Below, one piece after another: positions 1-12,100 of a DNA stretch of 64,000 nt; position 1 is the stretch's first letter, and each line of letters starts with the position of its first letter. The notes below the pieces were generated by a model. It ran no database searches. It was not told where the DNA came from and worked only from the letters and a program-made list of their open reading frames with translations. Source of the DNA: Apostichopus japonicus (lineage: Eukaryota > Echinodermata > Holothuroidea > Aspidochirotida > Stichopodidae); the NCBI RefSeq assembly GCF_037975245.1, contig NC_092578.1, forward strand, positions 11,888,321 through 11,952,320. The letters run 5' to 3'. Made by a program: the position numbers and the translations under genes.

Positions 1-64
1 ATTCTCTGACACAAAAACATTTATAATATAAATAGCCTATATATTTTCTTTCAATATATATATT

Positions 65-338
<274 letters not shown>

Positions 339-339
339 A

Positions 340-2829
340 AGGACAATGAACTTGCTTCTTTATCTAAAAAGGAAGCAATTTGCACTTCGGGCTTTGGAAT
401 ATTCGCTCAATAAAAGCTGAAAACAAAGTGACTTCATTATGTAACCTTATCATTGACCAACGTATGGATGTGATGGCAATAACAGAGACATGGTTAAAGG
501 GAGATGACAGTGATGATTGTATTTTAGCTGACTTACACACTTCACTTCCAGACTTTGCTTTTTACCATTGCCCACGAAATAAGGGTAAGGGAGGAGGAGT
601 TGGCTTTTTGATCAGGAAGGGTTTTGATGTGAAATTAAATGACAGTGGCAATCTTAGGTCTTTTGAGTTCATCGATCTCAACATTTCGTCATCAAAATCA
701 ACAATACGCATGATCGGACTATATAGGCCTCCCCCAAACAACAAAAATAAATTAACTTTTGCAATGTTCATCGATGATTTTTCATCTCTACTTCAAATTT
801 TGTCCTCTTCCACAACCCACCTTAATTATCATGGGGGATTTGAATATTCATGTTGATGTTCCATCAGATCAAAACTTTGCTTCTTTTGATGACTTACTCC
901 AAGCTTTTGATTTCCAGCAACATGTCTCTGGTCCAACCCACAGAAATGGACATACACTTGATCTTATCATTTCACATAAAGACTCGGATCTTGCTAAATG
1001 TACGTGTGTGCATGATGAACATTTATGTACTTCTGTCCACTCAGTTGTAAGTTGCCTCATTAATATAGACCGACCACCTCCTGTCAGGAAATTCACTCAA
1101 AGGCGCAACCTAAAGAACATTGATTTTGACCAATTTCGTTGTGACATTGGATCTTCATCTTTACTGCTAAATCCGCAAAGTTCTCTTGACTCTCTTGTGG
1201 ACCAATATTACTCAGTTCTTAGGACAATTATTGATAAACATGCACCTGTCACAAGAAAGGCTGTAATTATGCGCCCAAGGGCAAAATGGTACAGCAGAGA
1301 CATCCGATTAGCAAAACGTGAGAAACGTAAATGTGAAAGAAAATATAAACACTCCGGTCTCATTGTCCACAAACAGCTGTACATGACTCAATGTAAACAT
1401 TACAAAGATTTGCTAATCTCCGCAAAGTCCTGTTATTTTCGACAACAGATTACCTCCGCAAACCAGAAGGATATGTTTCGTATTGTAAATAAGCTAACTT
1501 CACCGGAAGTGGATAATACCCTCCCAAAATATGATGTCGCTGAGAATCTTGCCAATCGATTTGTTGATTTCTTTCAACAAAAAGTAAATTCTCTCCAACA
1601 TGCTTATCCTGACTATGGGACTGGTAATATTCCGATGGAACAATGTAAATCAAAGTCAGTTTTTACTGCTTTCAAAGAAGTGAGTGAACAAGATGTTTTA
1701 GAAGTTATTAACTCGTCACCAGTTACCTCTTGTTTTTTGGATCCTTTGCCAACATATGTCTTCAAGGAGTGTATTTCAGACTTACTACCTTTCATCACGA
1801 AAATTGTTAATCTTTCTTTAACTTCAGGTCAGTTACCATGCTCACTGAAGCAAGCGGTGATAATTCCTCATATTAAAAAACCCAAGCTTGATGCTAATAA
1901 TCTTGCAAATTACAGACCTATATCAAACCTCCCTTATCTATCCAAGCTAATCGAACGTATTGTTTGCAAACAGTTTCAAGATTATCTTTCAAACAATGAT
2001 CTCTATGCGAAAATGCAATCTGCATATCGAGCAAATTACAGCACAGAAACTGCTCAACTTTATGTGCAGAATAGCCTTCTCTGTGCCCTTGATGAGCGTA
2101 AAGATGCTTTACTAGTCCTGTTGGATTTCTCATCCGCCTTCGACACAATCACCAAACACTTTTAACACGTTTGCATGAAAGATATGGTGTTGATGGAGTT
2201 CCATTGTATTGGATGAAATCATACTTAGCAAACCGTACCCAATGTGTTATTGTGGATCAAAATCTGTCAAAGGAAGTTACGCTTGCAACTGGAGTCCCAC
2301 AAGGCTCAGTTCTGGGGCCGTTACTTTACACCTTGTATGTAGCTCCATTGCATGATTTAATCATTTCAGCTAATATGCAAACTGTTATTTATGCTGATGA
2401 CATTCAGTTATTCACATCTTTCCATCCTGATCATTGTTCCGATTCTATTAAAAAAATCCAAAACTGTATTGCAGATGTAAAGTCATGGGCTATATCAAAC
2501 AATCTTTTTATCAATGACTCAAAGACTGAAATCCTCCATGCTACCTCGCAATTTAAATCCACAACAATCAAATCTATTTCAGTCAAAATTGATCAGACTA
2601 CCATCACTCCGTCCACGCACGTCAAAAGTCTAGGAGTTGTACTGGATCCCCATCTAAGCATGAAACAACAGGTCAATGCTGTTTGCAAATCATCATACAA
2701 TGCCGTACGGAAGATCAGCCGGATAAGGAAGTTTTTAACCAAAGATATCACTACAAAACTTGTATGTTCCTTAATAATGCCCAGGCTTGACTACTGTAAC
2801 TCCCTTTTATTTGGCCTTCCTGACTCTAC
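340..2829 (+). pseudogene. LINE A (L2/CR1-like): endonuclease and reverse transcriptase, broken
   Basis: The 5' part of a non-LTR retrotransposon polyprotein. The apurinic-type endonuclease begins with GLWNIRSIK near 383 and continues with ITETWL, GLYRPPP and, after a frameshift near 830, MGDLNIHVD and a TLDLIISH block. The reverse transcriptase has NYRPISNLPYLSKLIER, LLDFSSAFDT, then a second frameshift near 2155, followed by GVPQGSVLGPLLYTLYV and YADDIQLF (2390-2413). The sequence stops at LLFGLPDST (about 2829), where a foldback element is inserted; it resumes at 7772. Two frameshifts plus the insertion mean this copy cannot encode an active protein. Motif wording and the 3' end match L2/CR1-type elements; exact clade is not determined. 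Confidence 0.93.
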
Positions 2830-2831
2830 TA

Positions 2832-3930
2832 GACCGGCAGCCCAGTGCACTTTGATCAAACGAACGAGGTACCAATATCTGAGTATTGGAACATTTGTGG
2901 AAAAACCCTGTATATCCAAAAGTGGATGTCTGCCGTGGTCGCTCTGCTGCATGGGGCCGGTTAAAGGGGGCCCAAAAATGCATCTGATCAAACGAACGAG
3001 GTACCACTTGAAACCAATGTCAACTAATGCATGAATGCCACATAGTACTGAATGGCCCATGCCAGACAAATTTTCTGCTGCAAAGGGCCCGCCAGACGCC
3101 CAAGAAGGGCCCCTAAAAAATGCATCTGATCAAACGAACGAGGTACCACTTGAAACCAATGTCAACTTAATGCATGAATGCCACAAAGTACTGAATGGCC
3201 CATGCCAGACAAATTTTCTGCTGCTAAGGGCCCGCCAGACGCCGTCAAATATGGCCCAAATGCCCATTAGCGTAGCATTGACCCAGATTAAATATGCACG
3301 GTACCACTCAAAACCGGTTTGGAATGTTCGGGTTGATTTTACAGACTATGGAAATCATCATGCCAGACAAATTTTCTGCTACAAAGGGCCCGCCAGACGC
3401 CCCAATAGGGCCCATAAAAATGCATCTGATCAAACGAACGAGGAACCACTTGAAACCAATGTCAACTTAATGCATGAATGCCACAAAGTACTGAATGGCC
3501 CATGCCAGACAAATTTTCTGCTGCTAAGGGCCCGCCAGACGCCCCAAAATATGGCCCAAATGCCCGTTAGCGTAGCATTGACCCAGATTAAATATGCAAG
3601 GTACCACTCAAAATCGGTTTGGAATGTTCGGGTTGATCTTACAGACTATGGAAATCATCATGCCAGACAAATTTTCTGCTACAAACGGGCTAACAGACAC
3701 ACTAAAAAAGGGCCCTCAAATGGGCCATGATCAATCATAGTTGGTACCACACAAAACCAATATTAAGTGCAAAGGTACTTTCCACAGAGTAAAGAACTGC
3801 CAATGCAAGACAAATTTTCTTCTGCATAGGTCCCACCAGATAGAAAGTATATGTGGCCCAATGCGGCCCTATATGGGCCTAATGAATTGTATATCGATGC
3901 AGACTATATGTGCCTTGTGACATGACATTT
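2832..3930 (+). repeat. Left arm of foldback element: dimeric ~300-bp tandem repeat
   Basis: After a unique tip (2832-2980) come repeats marked by GATCAAACGAACGAGG (near 2985, 3127, 3427) and by CCAGACAAATTTTCTGCT (near 3064, 3206, 3362, 3506, 3662, then degenerate near 3807 and 3965). The second marker recurs at alternating spacings of about 143 and 157 bases, so the 300-bp unit is a dimer of two diverged half-units. The open frame across 3035-3730 exists because 300 is divisible by 3; its predicted peptide is low in recognisable features and I do not call it a gene. Confidence 0.88.
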
Positions 3931-5599
3931 GTAGCATTCCACACAGTAACGAAATGCCAATACAATACAAATTTTCTTCTGCAAAGTGCCCACCACATGT
4001 AAACAAAATTATGCAGTTTAAATAGTTAAGATACCACAAGAAACCAATCTATAACAATCAAGAATATCCTGAATTATTCAAATTCCTTCCTGCTACATAG
4101 GCCAATGGAATAATGAGATTGGTATACTAGTAGGTGTATCAATTACTGAACATTTCATTGAGCAAAACAAAAATGACGCGAACTCAGTCTTTGAGGGAGA
4201 TCCTGACAGTTATAATGCATTCTCAAATCCATTCTTTTTCCTTTTATCCATTCTTTTTCCTTTTATCCAGTCAGTACTTTGTATCGTGAGCAGTGTTTAA
4301 CTTGACAGTTACTTTGTTTCGCTGGAAACACTGGAGCAGATTAAAATCAGTTTATATATTGTAAATAAGAAACCCAAAATCATTTTGTATCTTAAAACAC
4401 TGTGTTTACGTTAGCATTGTAAATCTACAAAGTTTAAAATCTTGAGAAAGAACGCTTAAGTGTCACCTTAAGACATACATGTAGTCGAACAAAAGAGATT
4501 GTTTTGTTTCTTAAGCTCAGACAAAGAAACAATTATCAAACAATGGTGAAAATGCTTTATAACGTGTACCTTAACGATAAAGGTTTGGGTTGAAACTGTC
4601 CAATATGGTTTTTAAAAGATACATAATTGAAGCATAGAAATGTATATGTACCTTTATGCTAGGTACACTCTTTAAAGGACTTAAAATGCTAAGATTGAAC
4701 AAACAAATACTGATATCACCACGTATGACTCCATTCCTTGATACAAAATATAAAATGAGTAATTGGCCTATATTATTACACTAATTCAATTCGAATAGCT
4801 TGTAAGTCCAACAAATAGATGTGGCATCCATTTTTTCAGAAATATGAATGCTAGATGAGGGTTTTTGTTTTCATCTATGAAGGAATCCTTTACCTTTCAA
4901 GAAAGTCATCTTGCTAGTATAAAATGTACTAAAATCATAATTGGCAAAGATAGTAACAAAAGATTACTATGTGATTACTCTGAACATGACACATGTTAGG
5001 TTCGAAGTATAAGAACTGAGAATTCATGTCTCTTGACAGTGATTAAACACTGGAGTGTGTGCATTGTAAAAAGACACTGCATTTGCCATTCAGACAGATC
5101 TCAAAAGAATTATTAGTAAGTTTATGAAAATTAAGTATTCCCATGAACTTGATTCTAAAAAGACAATGGAAGCTCAAATCTATGTTTCATTGTCGGAGTC
5201 ATCACTCCAAGATGGTTCAGTACTTGAATCATCGGCATCAAACTCGGAAATCACGTCTGGTCGGCTACTTTGAAAATCTTCGCTCAGTTCCCCCTCATGG
5301 AATAGATGATCTGGGAGAGCCGGTCCCTCAAACCAGTCAGGGCTGTAGCACCCATTCTTGCTCTTCCAACCGTAGTTCTGTGGATCCAAGCCAGGCAAGA
5401 CTCTTCCTCAGAGTGTTAGAATTATAATGTGGGGAACTGTAATATTTGCCCAGGCCAGCAAATCCCAAAATATTTAGAGGCTTAGGTGAAAGTGTTATCT
5501 TTACTTTGCATAGAGCAGCGAATAGCTAAATAAGATAAAACACTGGTCTTGTGTACAGTAACTCCAATTTATGCTGGAAACAATATAATCATGAGCTTG
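3931..5599. other. Central spacer of the foldback element
   Basis: About 1.7 kb without an inverted partner in the arms. It contains a short direct repeat (ATTCTTTTTCCTTTTATCC twice, about 4231-4269) and AT-rich unique sequence. On the minus strand 5398-5180 there is a short open frame with an acidic Ser/Asp-rich tail (EPSWSDDSDNET followed by TAG). It begins at a TTG and is closed upstream by a stop three codons earlier, so it could be the terminal exon remnant of a captured or ancestral gene. No transposase motif is visible. Confidence 0.6.
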
Positions 5600-7769
5600 A
5601 AATGTCATGTTATAAGGCACATATATCCAATTCTTTAGACCCATATATAGGGCCACATTGGGCCACCTATTCTTTCTATCTGGTGGGACCTATGCAGAAA
5701 AATTTTTGTCTTGCATTGGCAGTTCTTTACTCTGTGGAAAGTACCTTTGCATTTAATATTGTTTTTGTGTGGTTCCAAACCGGTTTTGAGTGGTACCTTG
5801 CATATTTAATCTGGGTCAATGCTACGATAATGGGCATTTTGGGCCATATTTGGGGGCGTCTGGCGGGCCCTTAGCAGTAGAAAATTTGTCTGGCATAGGC
5901 GATTCAGTACTTTGTAGCATTCATGCATTAAGTTGACATTGGTTCTAGTGGTACCTCGTTCGTTTGATCAAATGCATTTTTATGGGCCCTTTTGGGGCGT
6001 CTGGCGGGCCCTTTGTAGCAGAAAATTTGTCTGGCATGATGATTTCCATAGTCTGTAAGATCAACCCGAGCATTCCAAACCGGTTTTGAGTGGTACCTTG
6101 CATATTTAATCTGGGTCAATGCTACGCTAATGGGCATTTGGGCCATATTTTGGGCGTCTGGCGGGCCCTTAGCAGCAGAAAATTTGTCTGGCATAGGCCA
6201 TTCAGTACTTTGTGGCATTCATGCATTAAGTTGACATTGGTTTCAAGTGGTACCTCGTTCGTTTGATCAAATGAATTTTAGGGGCCCTTTTGGGGCGTCT
6301 GGCGGGCCCTTTGTAGCAGAAAATTTGTCTGGCATGATGATTTCCATAGTCTGTAAGATCAACCCGAACATTCCAAACCGGTTTTGAGTGGTACCTTGCA
6401 TATTTAATCTGGGTCAATGCTACGCTAACGGGCATTTGGGCCATATTTTGGGCGTCTGGCGGGCCCTTAGCAGCAGAAAATTTGTCTGGCATGGGCCATT
6501 CAGTACTTTGTGGCATTCATGCATTAAGTTGACATTGGTTTCAAGTGGTTCCTCGTTCGTTTGATCAGATGCATTTTTATGGGCCCTTTTGGGGCGTCTG
6601 GCGGGCCCTTTGTAGCAGAAAATTTGTCTGGCATGATGATTTCCATAGTCTGTAAGATCAACCCGAACATTCCAAACCGGTTTTGAGTGGTACCGTGCAT
6701 ATTTAATCTGGGTCAATGCTACGCTAACGGGCATTTGGGCCATATTTTGGGCGTCTGGCGGGCCCTTAGCAGCAGAAAATTTGTCTGGCATGGGCCATTC
6801 AGTACTTTGTGGCATTCATGCATTAAGTTGACATTGGTTTCAAGTGGTTCCTCGTTCGTTTGATCAGATGCATTTTTATGGGCCCTTTTGGGGCGTCTGG
6901 CGGGCCCTTTGTAGCAGAAAATTTGTCTGGCATGATGATTTCCATAGTCTGTAAGATCAACCCGAACATTCCAAACCGGTTTTGAGTGGTACCGTGCATA
7001 TTTAATCTGGGTCAATGCTACGCTAACGGGCATTTGGGCCATATTTGACGGCGTCTGGCGGGCCCTTAGCAGCAGAAAATTTGTCTGGCATGGGCCATTC
7101 AGTACTTTGTGGCATTCATGCATTAAGTTGACATTGGTTTCAAGTGGTTCCTCGTTCGTTTGATCAGATGCATTTTTATGGGCCCTTTTGGGGCGTCTGG
7201 CGGGCCCTTTGTAGCAGAAAATTTGTCTGGCATGATGATTTCCATAGTCTGTAAGATCAACCCGAACATTCCAAACCGGTTTTGAGTGGTACCGTGCATA
7301 TTTAATCTGGGTCAATGCTACGCTAACGGGCATTTGGGCCATATTTTGGGCGTCTGGCGGGCCCTTAGCAGCAGAAAATTTGTCTGGCATGGGCCATTCA
7401 GTACTTTGTGGCATTCATGCATTAAGTTGACATTGGTTTCAAGTGGTACCTCGTTCGTTTGATCAGATGCATTTTTATGGGCCCTTCTTGGGCGTCTGGC
7501 GGGCCCTTTGCAGCAGAAAATTTGTCTGGCATGGGCCATTCAGTACTATGTGGCATTCATGCATTAAGTTGACATTGGTTTCAAGTGGTACCTCGTTCGT
7601 TTGATCAGATGCATTTTTGGGCCCCCTTTAACCGGCCCCAGGGGCCACATGCAGCAGAGCGACCACTGCAGACATCCACTTTTGGATATACTGGGTTTTT
7701 CCACAAATGTTCCAATACTCAGATATTGGTACCTCGTTCGTTTGATCAAAGTGCACTGGGCTGCCGGTC
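5600..7769 (-). repeat. Right arm of foldback element: tandem ~300-bp repeats, inverted
   Basis: Reverse-complement counterpart of the left arm. The marker GGCATGATGATTTCCATAG recurs near 6034, 6331, 6630, 6929 and 7229, giving periods of 297, 299, 299 and 300. About five full units are followed by the tip (7570-7769). The inner boundary (about 5600-5640) matches left-arm sequence near 3885-3930. Long minus-strand open frames here are by-products of the ~300-base period. Confidence 0.9.
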
Positions 7770-7771
7770 TA

Positions 7772-8271
7772 TACACTGAAAAAACTTCAAACTGTTCAGA
7801 ATTCTGCTGCCCGGTTAATATCATGTTCATCGCGTCATGATCACATGTCTCCAGTGCTTCAATCACTCCATTGGCTTCCAGTAAAACAACGGTCAATTTA
7901 TAAGCTCCTCCTCTTAACGTACAAATCACAACACTCCCTTGCCCTTGGTTACATTACAAATTTAATTCCTCAGTATCATCCTCAACGCCAACTTCGCTCG
8001 TCTACAAAGTGTCTTCTTGCCACCAGCCATACCCCAAACACAAAGTTTTATGGAGAAAGAGCCTTCATCTCTGCTGCACCTCATCTCTGGAACAATCTAC
8101 CATCTTCAATTCGCAATGCACCATCGGTTGACTGTTTTAAGCGTCTCTTAAAAACACATTTATTCCAAAATTTACAGTGATTTGTCTTGCATATTTGTGT
8201 ACTTGTTTTAAGCGCTTTGAGGCCTTTGCATAAAGCGCTCTATAAATATTTGCTTATTATTATTATTATTC
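7772..8271 (+). pseudogene. LINE A, 3' end of reverse transcriptase ORF and 3' tail
   Basis: Continuation of LINE A after the foldback insertion. KLQTVQNSAA-like coding starts near 7783, and the frame at 7845-8180 contains LQSLHWLPVKQRSIYK, RAFISAAPHLWNNLPSSIR and FKRLLKTHLF, the usual C-terminus of L2/CR1-like polyproteins. A stop at 8178-8180 is followed by a short 3' UTR with the hairpin-prone AAGCGCTTTGAGG and AAAGCGCTCTATAAATA and an (ATT)n end at about 8254-8270. This is the expected LINE 3' signature, so the element is 3'-complete. Confidence 0.93.
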
Positions 8272-8580
8272 TCTAACAACAAAATTCTATTCTGTGCGAA
8301 AAAATATATTCTGGTCGAAAAATATATATATGCTGTACAAAGTACCAAAACATATATATTCTCTGACAGAAATATATTTTTCTCTAGCAAAATATATAAA
8401 TACTGAGACAGAAAAAATATATATTCTACAGGAAAAATTATATTCTGTGCAAAAATATATTTTTACTGAATGTAAAGAAAATATATATATTCTCTAACAT
8501 TCAAGACCTATTCTGTGCGGAAAATATATTCTGTACGAAAAATATATTCTGTGCGAAAAAATATATATGCTGTACAAAGT
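8272..8580. repeat. AT-rich repeat, right flank of LINE A
   Basis: Tandem, imperfect units of the form ATTCTGTGCGAAAAATATAT and ATTCTCTAACA. The part at 8333-8490 repeats the left flank of LINE A (186-338). The related sequence GAGAAAAAATATATATTCTC also makes up the array at 17936-18275 in reverse complement. Confidence 0.85.
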
Positions 8581-9098
8581 CGGAGCTCTGTAAGTGCTGA
8601 CTAAGATGTTTGTTATTGTTCAGTAACTTCAGCAGTGACCAGCCTGTTCATTTCACTGGCCATTCATAAAACGCACATGTTTGCTCAGAATCTTAATGCA
8701 GTTCATAGTTAGTGGGTTTGCGATATCACATTGCACATGATAGTACCAGGGATTATTCCATAACAACTCCCTGATTGTACGACGGTACGTTCGACAGCGA
8801 AGCCTTCTGTACCGTAACTAGCCGGTGTAGCAGTACAAACTGTCGCAAATATTCCATATTCAGTATAAACTGTCCCGGTCCCACAGGACAGTTTATACTG
8901 GATTTACCAGTACGTTTGGTCTCCCCGGACCTATTGTACAAGGCCAGTTGGTACAGACTGTCTCCCCAGACAGAATATGCTATGGTTACACGGAGGGGGA
9001 CATTATTTGACGGTCATATATTTTGTTGTAAATTGTGTCCCCCTGAACACAATGTCCGCCGTAGCATGTACGTCCCAGTAGCAAAAATTTAATTAGTA
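8581..9098. repeat. Palindrome-rich repeat modules
   Basis: Starts with unremarkable sequence (8581-8745), then CAGGGATTATTCCATAACAA-type sequence with a 6-bp inverted pair (8747-8752 and 8768-8773). Several modules around GTACAAACTGTC and CAGTATAAACTGTCC follow. One forms a perfect 15-bp stem (8861-8875 with 8886-8900) around a 10-base loop. Similar ACAAAGTGTCC/GGGGACAC modules recur at 15050-15215. The short open frames on both strands are not convincing genes. Confidence 0.7.
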
Positions 9099-9182
9099 AT
9101 GGACTCTGGCAGTATCCGTATTATTAGCAAATTGTCGCATTTCGGCTTCCGTATATTTTGCAGTAAAGTCGTGCGACAACTA

Positions 9183-12100
9183 AAAACGGAAAAGCTAGCA
9201 GAAAACGTGAGACAAATTGCGGATATTCTAAGAGATGAGAGCTATCCAAGTGGGTTTACAAGAATAAAACAGAGAAGAATCTTACGGAGACAAAGTCAGT
9301 CTTTCAGACTGGCTGAAAATGGAACTCTTGCGTACCGAAATTGAAGGAAAGTGTTGCTATCTAGGGCTACTCAACTCGCCCAAATCGAAGCAGCTCACAC
9401 TGACTAGTGACATATATAAGGTAATGTCTGTAACTTACAGTATAGGATACACAATATGCCTTTGGTTGTTAAATGGCGAACGGCCATTCCACAGTTAAAC
9501 TATAACCAGGCCTCTAGGATCTTTTTGGTGAACAAATCATGATATTCTTTTACCACGTTTGGTTAGTTGTAAACACTCATTCGCAAAAGTCAAGCAATTG
9601 CTTGTGCAACATTATAATCAGTTGTATGCTTGAGCAAAGTTATTAGGGCCTATTTCTTTTCATTTTGTTTACCCAATTGTTTACCCAAACAAATTTACCC
9701 AAACAAATTTTTGTGACAATTATTATAAATTTCCACCTTTAATCGCCCTGCCTATCATAAAAGATAACAACAGATTACTAAAGCTTAGAGAGCTAGTCTG
9801 GTTTGCATGCATGGGACACTATAAAATGCAGTTATTGGACTATAGCATATAGCCGAGCCTACTTCTAGAGGAAAGTGGCACTAATACTGTACATAATAAA
9901 TTCACGTTCATTAATTTTGGTTGGTAAGAACAGATATTGAAGGCCTGATAGTACTTTTTTTAGGTGTGGCATATTCTCTACATGCCAAACATCACTGCAG
10001 AAGAAAACTTCTTAAATATCTATAGACCCCAATTGTGGCCAAACAATGTGTACAATATTGGGAATATTCCATTTCAAACACTGATATAGAGTTGTAATTC
10101 AATTTTAAGGCACTTCAGCTAGAACTACCAATTCTGCAGCCCATATATTTGTGTGTGTTTGTTTGTTTGTGGGTTTTTTTTTGGGGGGGGGCAAAAAAAC
10201 ATGATATCTCCTTTGATCATGAATTTTCTTATCTCTTTGAAGGTGTTCATCTTTGCATAGATAAACCAGACAACAGAGTATGTCTATTGTCTAGATTCTA
10301 TTGGAAAACTATCAACGTTGATGTAACAAGTTATGTTCAACAGGATGTCAAAGCGTCATTGTCATGTAGACCTACGAACAAGTCTCCATAGCATTCCTGT
10401 AACTGGATTATGGAAACAGGTAAATATTCAATCTGTTTTAATTGCACAGGATGTCCTCAGTATGCCGTGAAGGTTTAGTTTAGTTAATGTCATTCTTTCT
10501 GGACAAATTAAACATTTACAAGTTTAACGGTAGTCTGTATTGGCCCTAAATTTTGGCCACTTTAGTTGCTAGAAGTTTTCAAAAAGTACTTTTCTGGGGG
10601 TAATAACCCTTTAAATTGTGCTCAGACATTCTAAATGATGACACGAGATGATTGAATGTCCCAGTGAGGTAAATTTCCTTCAGGGATATAAACATACTTA
10701 CAGAATTTTGTCCAAAGTGAAAATTTGGCATATTTAGGGCCTATACAGCAAACCTTTAAGCCACACTCTGGCCTAACTGCAGAGCAACCATCAATATAGG
10801 CATGTAATTGTAAGTTGCAAAAAGTGGCGTATCATTTTACTGGTTTAGTGGTTGAAGCGATTGTAAATATATGGTACAGTATGGTGTAAGTTACATTTTC
10901 ATATTTGCAAGGTTAAAATAATTGGCCTAAATCCACCAACACCCTGTTTCGATCAGATATCCCACTGTTTTTATCTAGATCTGTGTACAGCATGAAGCAA
11001 TGGAATAGAACAACAGTCAAGGCAAAGCCTACAACTTGTAAAAAATATTAAATTAGCACCTAAATGCTGTCTTCTTTCTTAACAGGTTGGTGTTGATCTT
11101 ATTGGTCCTCTACCAGTGACAGCTGCCAATCGACTGTACATGATAACACTGTCTGACTTCTATTCAAAGTGGCCTGAGACTAAGGCAGTGCCTGACAAGA
11201 CTGCAGCATCAACTTCTTATTTCATTACTGATGTGATGATGAGGTAAGCATGTCTTAAAAAGTGAACAATTTTCTGTAGTTAGTAACTAGTTCCAATATG
11301 AATGGCATCATATCTGTTATTTGTACCATGCAAATAACTTGTAGTGCATGCCAGAATGCTGTGTTTGAGTATAACTCATTTCCAAATAGGTATTAAGCAT
11401 ACAGAAAGGTCACAAAGGTAGGTGAGAACCGAGAAAGTGTACTGTAAATCTTTGCAGGTTAAGTCCCCATTAACAAGTTTATATGTAAGTAGTTTTTGTT
11501 CCTATATTTACTTGCAAAGGTTCCACCTCTGGTTTTTAAGTAGCATATAGCCTGACAATTGTCGTCATTTAATTTACATCCCCAAAAAGTGATTTTGGCT
11601 GGACATGTTTCACTGCAGCAGACACAGTTTATTTGTTCAAACAAATGATGAGTAAATAATTAAGACCACATTCCACAGCTAGACACCACCTTTTGTGTGT
11701 TGTTTTTCAAAAAGGTGTTGGACAGTTTGATATTGTAACCACAGGGAACTTTTCTGTTTAGAAAGTGTGAACTTATTACTGATTGGCTGTTTTGACAGGA
11801 ACTTCGACAAGATAAGAGAGATAATGTATCAACTGAGTTTTGGTACCATTTCTCTGTTAGGTCCGTTGTGGAAAATTGCTAAATGTGTTTGTGTGTGTGG
11901 TGGGGGGATATTTCCTGAAACCTGGAAGAGGGACCCTCTGTTTTGGCAAAATAGGGCAATGTTTAGGTCTCTTGATTCAAAATGATGTATAATAGTACAT
12001 TTTACCATAATAATGGTTAGCTAGCATTATTTGGTTTTGCATTTGGGTCATAGAGAGGGTGTTTTGAACTCCCATGGATCCTGATTCAGGATAATTAATG

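Larger units (their letters stand above)
2832..7769. mobile_element. Foldback-type DNA element with satellite-built arms, inserted in LINE A
   Basis: A 4938-bp insertion with long terminal inverted repeats. Its left end, GACCGGCAGCCCAGTGCAC at 2832, is matched in reverse complement at 7769, and the first ~160 bases of each end are nearly identical. The arms continue inward as reverse-complementary tandem repeats: left to about 3930, right from about 5600. They differ in length (about 1.1 versus 2.2 kb) because the copy number of a ~300-bp unit differs. A TA dinucleotide flanks each end (2830-2831 and 7770-7771), consistent with a TA target duplication. No transposase was recognised, so it is probably non-autonomous. 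LINE A coding sequence resumes directly outside it. Confidence 0.9.

Noticed and set aside
3035-3730. 231-codon plus-strand frame in the foldback left arm
   Set aside because: It is a periodic frame created by the ~300-bp tandem unit; both its halves are the same repeat and no domain is recognisable.
5143-5427. 94-codon plus-strand frame in the foldback centre
   Set aside because: Antisense to a more protein-like minus-strand frame and without recognisable motifs.
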